A stretch of DNA of 64,000 nt, taken from Coprobacillaceae bacterium UN01-12pH3A. GTDB taxonomy: Bacteria > Bacillota_I > Bacilli_A > Erysipelotrichales > Coprobacillaceae. The stretch spans positions 62,001 to 126,000 of the forward strand of contig JAQENU010000007.1 of assembly GCA_027676805.1 (NCBI GenBank), read 5' to 3'. Every line of letters begins with the position of its first letter. The stretch's first letter is position 1. The position numbers and the translations under genes were made by a program. The notes under the pieces are model-generated. The model was not told where the DNA came from. It did no database searches and worked only from the letters and a program-made list of their open reading frames with translations. Of the stretch, positions 58,239 through 64,000 are shown in pieces.

Positions 58239-59367
58239 ACAATCTTGACTTAAAATCATCATAGCCAAATTCTCTAATCAAAACATCTTCTCCATTTACT
58301 TTATGTAAATAAATACTTGGTAAATTTATCCCATTAAATGTATTATTTTTAACCATAGTATAGATTGCCATGTCTTCAAAAACGATACGCTGACCGATTT
58401 TCAACGGCTGATTAAAGGAATATTCCCCAATAACATCACTGGCTAAGCATGTCGGTCCACCCAATAAATAACTATAAGGTAAGACTTCCGGTAAATCACT
58501 GCCAATGATACGCGGACGATAAGGCATCTCTAATACATCCGGCATATGACATGCAGCTGAAGTATCTAAGATACAGTTAATCACTCCGTTGACATTAAAA
58601 TCAAGGACTGATGAAACTAAATATCCTGCATCAAGAGCTACCGCTTCTCCGGGTTCCAAGTATACATCTAAACCATATTTTTCCTGCATAAATCGAATGC
58701 TTTTAATAAGTGTCTCAACATCATATCCTTCTTTTGTAATATGATGACCACCGCCAAAATTAATCCATTTCATTTTCTTTAAATACGGCTCATAATGCTG
58801 ATCAATAATTTGTAATGTACGCCACAAAGCATCTGAATTCTGTTCACAAAGGGAATGGAAATGCAGCCCTTCAATGCCTTGTAGCTGACCTTTTTGGAAC
58901 TGTTCAAGCGTAATTCCTAAGCGTGAATGACTTGCACAGGGATCATAGATCCCATGGTCTTGTTCTGAATATTCAGGGTTAATGCGTAATCCGCAGCTTA
59001 TCTTTTTAGAAGCATGACCCACTTTATCCTTATACATTTCCCACTGATTAAATGAATTAAAGACAATATGATCACAATAGTGTAAAATAGCATCAAAATC
59101 CTGTGGAATATACGCAGGTGAAAAGATATGTACCTGTTTTCCCATTTCTTCATACCCAAGACGTGCCTCATTGATTCCACTGGCTGTGATTCCGTCAAGA
59201 TATTTTCCGATTAATGGGAATACACTGTACATCGAGAAGGCTTTTGCCGCTAATAATATATGGCATCCGGTGCGTTCTTTAATACTTGCAAGAATTTTAA
59301 GATTAGATATTAATTTATTTTCATCAATGATGTAAGATGGTGTCATGTATTGATTAAAATCGATCAT
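58237..59367 (-). CDS. nspC: Carboxynorspermidine/carboxyspermidine decarboxylase
   Basis: 376 aa PLP enzyme of the alanine-racemase fold. PLP lysine Lys42 (LLAAKAFSM); FHSLCEQNSDALWRTL, NFGGGHHITKEGYDVE and the C-terminal-domain EPGEAVALDAG and GGPTCLASDVI motifs are characteristic. It removes CO2 from carboxyspermidine to give spermidine (or the nor-compound). One base after the dehydrogenase gene, last gene of the operon. Lysine/diaminopimelate decarboxylases are related but lack this motif set. Confidence 0.93.
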   Translation of the reverse strand: MIDFNQYMTPSYIIDENKLISNLKILASIKERTGCHILLAAKAFSMYSVFPLIGKYLDGITASGINEARLGYEEMGKQVHIFSPAYIPQDFDAILHYCDHIVFNSFNQWEMYKDKVGHASKKISCGLRINPEYSEQDHGIYDPCASHSRLGITLEQFQKGQLQGIEGLHFHSLCEQNSDALWRTLQIIDQHYEPYLKKMKWINFGGGHHITKEGYDVETLIKSIRFMQEKYGLDVYLEPGEAVALDAGYLVSSVLDFNVNGVINCILDTSAACHMPDVLEMPYRPRIIGSDLPEVLPYSYLLGGPTCLASDVIGEYSFNQPLKIGQRIVFEDMAIYTMVKNNTFNGINLPSIYLHKVNGEDVLIREFGYDDFKSRL

Positions 59368-59368
59368 T

Positions 59369-60574
59369 TTAGTCTACCAATACCGGATTAAAAGATTCCT
59401 GCCATGGTAATCCACATACATTTAATTGTTCCATGAATGGATCAGGATCGAATTCTTCAACATTAAACACTCCCGGCTTTTTCCATTTTTCAGTCAATAC
59501 CATCATCGCCCCGATCATTGCCGGTACTCCTGTTGTATAGGAAACGGCCTGTGATCCCACCTCTTTATAGCAGGCTTGATGATCGCATACATTATATAAA
59601 TAATAAGTTTTTTGTTTTCCATCTTTTACACCACTAAATATACATCCTATATTGGTTTTACCTATTGTTCTTGGACCTAGGCTCGCTGGATCCGGCAGTA
59701 CAGCTTTTAAAAACTGCAATGGCACAATTTGTTTTCCTTCAAATTCAATAGGCTCAATTGAAGTCATGCCCACATTTTCCAAACACTTTAAATGTGTCAG
59801 ATAACTCTCTCCAAAAGTCATAAAGAAACGAATTCTTTTAATTCCCGGAATATTAATTCCCAAAGATTCCAATTCTTCATGATGTAATAAATACATATCC
59901 TTTTTACCTACTTGTGCAAAATCATACTCTCTTTTAATTTCCATTGGCTTTGTTTCTACCCATTTGCCATCTTCCCAGTAGCTCCCGTTTGCGCTCACTT
60001 CACGAATATTAATTTCCGGGTTAAAGTTAGTTGCAAAAGGATATCCATGATCTCCGCCATTACAGTCTAAAATATCAATATAATGAATTTCATCAAACTC
60101 GTGTTTTAAGGCATAAGCACTAAATACACCTGTCACACCGGGATCGAATCCACATCCCAGCACTGCTGTTAATCCGGCCTCTTCAAACTTTTGTTTATAT
60201 GCCCACTGCCATTTATACTCAAACTTTGCTGTATCTAACGGTTCATAATTTGCAGTGTCTAAATAATCTACTTTGCATTCTAAACAGGCATCCATGATTG
60301 TTAAATCCTGATAAGGCAGCGCTACATTGATACAGATATCCGGTTTAAATGTATTCATTAAATTTACCAATTCTTCCACTTTATCTGCATCCACCTGAGC
60401 AGTGTGAATAATTGTGTTTGTTTTATCTTTCAATGCTTCTTTATATGCATCGCATTTTGATTTTGTACGGCTTGCAATCATAATCTCTCCAAACACATCA
60501 CTATGCTGACAGCACTTATGAATCACTACCCCTGCAACGCCACCAGCGCCGATAATTAAAGCTTTTTTTGCCAT
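59369..60574 (-). CDS. Carboxynorspermidine/carboxyspermidine dehydrogenase (saccharopine dehydrogenase family)
   Basis: 401 aa. Rossmann NAD(P) motif ALIIGAGGVAGVV at residues 5-17, then a saccharopine-reductase-type C-terminal domain (CGFDPGVTGVFSAYALKHEF, DCNGGDHGYPFATNF). It would condense aspartate semialdehyde with putrescine (or another diamine or agmatine) and reduce the imine. Co-location with nspC supports this over lysine metabolism. Followed one base later by nspC. Confidence 0.9.
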   Translation of the reverse strand: MAKKALIIGAGGVAGVVIHKCCQHSDVFGEIMIASRTKSKCDAYKEALKDKTNTIIHTAQVDADKVEELVNLMNTFKPDICINVALPYQDLTIMDACLECKVDYLDTANYEPLDTAKFEYKWQWAYKQKFEEAGLTAVLGCGFDPGVTGVFSAYALKHEFDEIHYIDILDCNGGDHGYPFATNFNPEINIREVSANGSYWEDGKWVETKPMEIKREYDFAQVGKKDMYLLHHEELESLGINIPGIKRIRFFMTFGESYLTHLKCLENVGMTSIEPIEFEGKQIVPLQFLKAVLPDPASLGPRTIGKTNIGCIFSGVKDGKQKTYYLYNVCDHQACYKEVGSQAVSYTTGVPAMIGAMMVLTEKWKKPGVFNVEEFDPDPFMEQLNVCGLPWQESFNPVLVD

Positions 60575-60585
60575 CTTTCTTCCTC

Positions 60586-61425
60586 CTAATGTTTCTCTAA
60601 CATATCCAGTACATAGTTTGGCAATTTAAAACAGCCATCATGTAACTCTGTATTATAATATTTTGTTTTTAAGTTAAGTTTATTCCAAGATGATACATCT
60701 GTTTGAGGATCAAATCCTTTGCTCGCAAATCCAAACAGCCAATGACCGGATGGATAGCTGGGGATATGTGCCTGATAAACCTTTGCTACTTGAAATGTTG
60801 AAGCGATCTTACGATGCGCCCGCATCATTGCCAAAGCATCTTCACTGTAATAAGGACTTTCATGCTGATTAATTAATATACCATTATCTTTTAATGCCTT
60901 ATAGCAGTTTCCGTAAAACTCTTTTGTAAACAAACCCTCACCCGGGCCGAAGGGGTCAGTAGAATCGACAATGATTAAGTCATATTCATTATTGACAGTT
61001 CTAACGAATTTTAATCCATCCTCATAAAAAATAGTCACTCTTGGATCATCGAAGCTTTTGGCTATGGAAAAATATTGTCGGCAAACTTCCACCACTAACC
61101 GATCGATCTCTACGACATCAATTTTTTCAATTGAAGAATAACGAATCAATTGATTTACTGTTCCCCCATCGCCAGCCCCAATAACAAGGACTTTCTTTAT
61201 CTCCGGATTGACCGCCATCGGCACATGGGTAATCATCTCATGATAAATAAATTCATCTTTTTCGGTCAGCATGACAACTCCATCCAATGTCAGAATTTTT
61301 CCAAATTCATAGGTTTTCAAGATATCAATTCGCTGAAATTCACTTTGTTTACTATAAAGATGTTCATCAACACGAATAGATAATTTAACGTCATCTGTAT
61401 GTTTCTCGCTGTACCATAGTTCCAT
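60586..61425 (-). CDS. speE: Spermidine synthase
   Basis: 279 aa aminopropyltransferase using decarboxylated SAM. GAGDGG at residues 83-88, the polyamine-binding DSTDPFGPGEGLF segment and the N-terminal LYSKQSEFQRIDIL beta-region are standard. Its start codon shares a base with the decarboxylase stop. Substrate could be putrescine, cadaverine or agmatine; sequence alone does not decide. Confidence 0.95.
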   Translation of the reverse strand: MELWYSEKHTDDVKLSIRVDEHLYSKQSEFQRIDILKTYEFGKILTLDGVVMLTEKDEFIYHEMITHVPMAVNPEIKKVLVIGAGDGGTVNQLIRYSSIEKIDVVEIDRLVVEVCRQYFSIAKSFDDPRVTIFYEDGLKFVRTVNNEYDLIIVDSTDPFGPGEGLFTKEFYGNCYKALKDNGILINQHESPYYSEDALAMMRAHRKIASTFQVAKVYQAHIPSYPSGHWLFGFASKGFDPQTDVSSWNKLNLKTKYYNTELHDGCFKLPNYVLDMLEKH

Positions 61426-62876
61426 TACTCCACCTCCACTATATTCAAATAATTTAAATCCATATCCTCTGTCCCGGTTAATACACAGCCCTTTTCTTTA
61501 GCGAAATCTATATATTCTAAAATATCCTTGGTAATTTTTTCTCCCGGGGCTAGAATCGGAATTCCAGGGGGATAACACATTACAAATTCTGCACATACCA
61601 TTCCTTCCGTTTTATCAATCTCCACAGCTTTCTTGTTTGCATAAAATGCAATTTGAGGAGAATAGATAACTTCCGGATCAATATATTCATGATCATAAAG
61701 ACCACTTGGATCTTTTGAAGCAGTGCGGCTGATTTCGGCTAAAGCTGCGATCAGCCGCTCAATCTCGAAGGGACGATCTCCTACTGAAATAATAGCTAAA
61801 ATATTCCCAATATCGCCAAATTCTATTTGTATATCAAAATCATCTCTTAACAGATCATATACTTCGATTCCGGCTAACCCCATTTGGCGTGTATGAATGG
61901 AAAGCTTCGTCACATCAAAATCATAAAGGTCATCGCTATTGCATAATTCTCGGCCAAAAGCATAAAGTCCTGGTATTTTATTGATTTCCTGTCGTGCATA
62001 GTCTGCCATGTCTACTACCTTTTTAAAAATTTCTTTTCCGTGAATTGCTAATTCACTTCTAGCAATATCCACTGAAGACATCAGCAAATAAGATCCTGAA
62101 GTTGTTTGTGTCAGGTTAATCACCTGTCTTACGTAGTCCGCATTCATGGCTTTGCCTAAAAGCAGCAATGAGCTTTGTGTCAGGCTTCCTCCGGTTTTAT
62201 GTGTACTAACAGCTGCCATATCCGCTCCCGCTGCCATCGCATTGATAGGAAGATTTTCACCGAAATATAGATGTGTTCCGTGAGCCTCATCGGCTAAAAC
62301 CTTCATTCCTGCTTGATGTCCTAAAGCAACAATCCTTTTTAAGTCTGAACAAATTCCATAATAGGTCGGATTATTCACAAGAATCGCCTTAGCATCAGGA
62401 TGTTTTTTAATTGCGGCTTCTAAATCAGCGATTTTCATCCCTAGCGAAATTCCAATCTCTTTAGACATTCCCGGATTCACATAAACAGGGATTGCCCCGG
62501 TAATAATCAATGCGTTGATTGCACTGCGATGCACATTGCGAGGCATAATAATTTTATCCCCACGCTTACAAACCGACATGATCATTGCCTGAACAGCACT
62601 GGACGTACCATTCACCATGAAGAAAGCATGAGCTGCACCAAAAGCCTCTGCCGCTAACTCCTCAGCTTCTTTAATGACACCGGTTGGATGACAGAGATTA
62701 TCGAGCGGTTTCATTGAATTGACATCGACATCCAGACAGGCTTGTCCTAAAAACTCCGCTAAGCGCTTATTTCCTCTGCCCTGTTTATGCCCAGGTACAT
62801 CGAATGAGACAATGCGATTACGTTTATATTCATTTAATGCTTCATAAATAGGAGCACGGCTTTGATCTTTAATCAT
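61425..62876 (-). CDS. speA: PLP-dependent Orn/Lys/Arg decarboxylase (SpeA-type fold I)
   Basis: 483 aa. PLP lysine Lys227 ([15 protein letters not shown]), preceded by [13 protein letters not shown], the fold-I Orn/Lys/Arg decarboxylase signature; size matches B. subtilis SpeA/YaaO rather than the 700-aa inducible enzymes. Preferred substrate (arginine, lysine or ornithine) is unclear: no agmatinase gene (speB) is in the operon. The ATG at 62876 follows GGGAG and overlaps the speD stop by eight bases. Confidence 0.88.
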   Translation of the reverse strand: MIKDQSRAPIYEALNEYKRNRIVSFDVPGHKQGRGNKRLAEFLGQACLDVDVNSMKPLDNLCHPTGVIKEAEELAAEAFGAAHAFFMVNGTSSAVQAMIMSVCKRGDKIIMPRNVHRSAINALIITGAIPVYVNPGMSKEIGISLGMKIADLEAAIKKHPDAKAILVNNPTYYGICSDLKRIVALGHQAGMKVLADEAHGTHLYFGENLPINAMAAGADMAAVSTHKTGGSLTQSSLLLLGKAMNADYVRQVINLTQTTSGSYLLMSSVDIARSELAIHGKEIFKKVVDMADYARQEINKIPGLYAFGRELCNSDDLYDFDVTKLSIHTRQMGLAGIEVYDLLRDDFDIQIEFGDIGNILAIISVGDRPFEIERLIAALAEISRTASKDPSGLYDHEYIDPEVIYSPQIAFYANKKAVEIDKTEGMVCAEFVMCYPPGIPILAPGEKITKDILEYIDFAKEKGCVLTGTEDMDLNYLNIVEVE

Positions 62877-63639
62877 ATATATTTCTCCCACTGTAAATTT
62901 CTATCATTTCTTTTCTTAAATTTTGTGTAATCTGCAATCGTTCCTCCGGAGTCAGTTCATAAGTATCTATTTTAAACAAATAGTTTTGTAAGATAATATC
63001 TTTGATCAGAAGTCTGGAATGGAAGATATTGGATTGGTAAACATTTACATCAACTGCATCATATTTTCTTTTTATCTTCTCATCAATATAATCCTGAATA
63101 GAGGTAATATCATGATCAATAAAGCATTTTTTGCCATTAAGATCACGAGTAAATCCACGTACTCGATAGTCAATAGTAATAATATCTGAATCAAAGCTTT
63201 GAATGAGATAATCCAATGTATCAAGGGGTGTAATCTCTCCGCATGTCGATACATCAATATCTACTCTAAAAGTGGCAATGGAAGTTTCGGGATGATATTC
63301 AGGATACGTATGTACCGTGACATGAGATTTATCTAAATGCCCGACTACACTTTCCCCACTGCCGTTATTATTGATCTTAAATTCTTCAGAAATCATGAGG
63401 GTCACACTAGCTCCCTGAGGCTCGTAGTCCTGTTTGGAAATGCTCAATACTTTTGCCCCAATCATTTCTGTAACTTGACAAAGTATATTGGTCAATCTTT
63501 CAGAGTTATATTGTTCGTCAATGTATTTAATATAATCAAGCTGTTCCCGTCTGGTTTTGGCGTAGCATACATCATATATGTTAAAACTTAACGTCTTAGT
63601 CAGATTATTGAAGCCATATAATTTTAATTTTCCATCCAT
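62869..63639 (-). CDS. speD: S-adenosylmethionine decarboxylase proenzyme (E. coli class)
   Basis: 256 aa, self-cleaving to a pyruvoyl enzyme. The processing site is Lys104-Ser105 in [15 protein letters not shown], matching the long class of E. coli SpeD (264 aa) and not the 120-130 aa Bacillus/Thermotoga class. Start: ATG at 63639 with GGAGG nine bases upstream. The frame stays open to a GTG at 63927, at the transcription start, but that upstream part is leader. First gene of the polyamine operon. Confidence 0.93.
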   Translation of the reverse strand: MDGKLKLYGFNNLTKTLSFNIYDVCYAKTRREQLDYIKYIDEQYNSERLTNILCQVTEMIGAKVLSISKQDYEPQGASVTLMISEEFKINNNGSGESVVGHLDKSHVTVHTYPEYHPETSIATFRVDIDVSTCGEITPLDTLDYLIQSFDSDIITIDYRVRGFTRDLNGKKCFIDHDITSIQDYIDEKIKRKYDAVDVNVYQSNIFHSRLLIKDIILQNYLFKIDTYELTPEERLQITQNLRKEMIEIYSGRNIYD

Positions 63640-63927
63640 AACGGTTCCTCCACTGTATAATATAAAAACGCAGGCAATGCCTGCGATTAAGATAGCTGAA
63701 AATAATAGTTTCACCATTTCATCTCTTGATCTAATCCAAGCATTAATACTTAGTATAGTCACAAGTTTACACCTGTCTAAAATCGGCTTTTGACCCGGCT
63801 GTCCGTTGGCCTTTAACACTGTCGTGTGGTCAAAAATAAGAAATAACTTATTTCGTATGTTCTTATCGAGCGCAGTCATGCGTTCTCCAAAATTAGTGTG
63901 ATGTATGAAATAGCTTCTTGTTATCAC
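63640..63927 (-). promoter_or_regulatory. Long structured 5' leader of the polyamine operon
   Basis: About 288 nt separate the promoter from speD. Minus-strand features: stem GTGAT/ATCAC near the 5' end; stem TTTGACC/GGTCAAA enclosing two small hairpins (ACAC-GACA-GTGT and GGC/GCC) about 110-60 nt into its middle; and an intrinsic terminator next to the speD ribosome site. The design fits attenuation by a small-molecule sensor or leader peptide. I could not match it to a named riboswitch class. The leader is also open in the speD frame, so a short leader peptide from ATG near 63879 (GGAGAACGC before it) is possible. Confidence 0.5.
63662..63686 (-). terminator. Attenuator-like terminator before speD
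   Basis: CGCAGGC/GCCTGCG with a 3-nt loop followed on the minus strand by TTTTTATA, only about ten bases before the speD GGAGG. Confidence 0.8.
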
Positions 63928-63933
63928 GAAACC

Positions 63934-63962
63934 AGTATATCTATTTTGAAATTTCTTGTCAA
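63934..63962 (-). promoter_or_regulatory. Sigma-A promoter of the polyamine operon
   Basis: Minus-strand consensus TTGACA and TATACT with a 17-bp spacer. Transcription would begin near 63927. Nothing else is recognised between here and the right edge. Confidence 0.85.
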
Positions 63963-64000
63963 TATATTTTTAAATATATTAAACAAATAGTTTCATATTA

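Noticed and set aside
63640..63927. Guanidine-I (ykkC) or c-di-GMP-I riboswitch in the speD leader
   Set aside because: Short pieces such as GCCGGGTCAAAAG recall these classes, but the conserved cores and helix order do not match.

Overview
The window is low-GC Bacillota DNA, most likely from a spore-forming gut member of the Erysipelotrichia. Evidence for this is the AT-rich code with strong AGGAGG-type ribosome sites, the sporulation genes (spoIID, a spoIIQ-like M23 gene, a possible short spoIIR), Bacillus-like but shrunken gene order, an A118-type prophage remnant and an anaerobe-type F-ATPase rotor. Species is not claimed. Most genes lie on the minus strand; the plus-strand ones are an AraC gene, a LysR gene, a GNAT gene, a secreted-protein pair, the integrase and tgt-queA-queH.

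Core region 1-31 kb. Read on the minus strand, two Bacillus-like blocks follow each other. The first is spoIIR-like, tsaC, rpiB, glyA, upp, then the full ATP synthase operon (atpZ-I-B-E-F-H-A-G-D-C), ywzB, spoIID, spoIIQ-like and mbl (cut by the window edge). The second is rpsF-ssb-rpsR, yybS, gdpP, rplI, dnaB, tdk, prfA and prmC. An AEC carrier with a divergent LysR regulator interrupts the second block. Between prfA and tdk are two tandem, homologous, unannotated small-RNA-like transcription units with C-rich loops and Pho-box-like promoters. A Clp ATPase and ispD share an overlapping terminator/ribosome-site hairpin.

Accessory region 31-42 kb: a GH13 alpha-glucosidase, an L,D-transpeptidase lipoprotein, a cytosolic Cu/Zn SOD-like protein next to a di-iron ferritin-like protein, an FAD/Rieske oxidoreductase, a decayed lipoprotein gene, a carboxylesterase, a Panacea-PemK toxin-antitoxin pair and an MFS transporter.

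Integrated element 41,961-51,106: bounded by a 16-bp perfect direct repeat with the integrase at its right end. It holds a decayed A118-like prophage (portal, minor capsid, holin and endolysin genes all broken by frameshifts or in-frame stops), an intact secreted-protein pair, and an apparently intact three-gene operon (unknown 364-aa protein, winged-helix/Zn-ribbon protein, PD-(D/E)XK nuclease) that is the best candidate for an undescribed defence or mobility module.

Right end 51-64 kb: mscL, the queuosine genes tgt-queA-queH, a lacZ beta-galactosidase, a DUF6054-like gene, and a five-gene polyamine operon (speD, a PLP amino-acid decarboxylase, speE, carboxyspermidine dehydrogenase, carboxyspermidine decarboxylase) that carries two different aminopropyl-transfer routes behind a long structured leader with an attenuator-like terminator.
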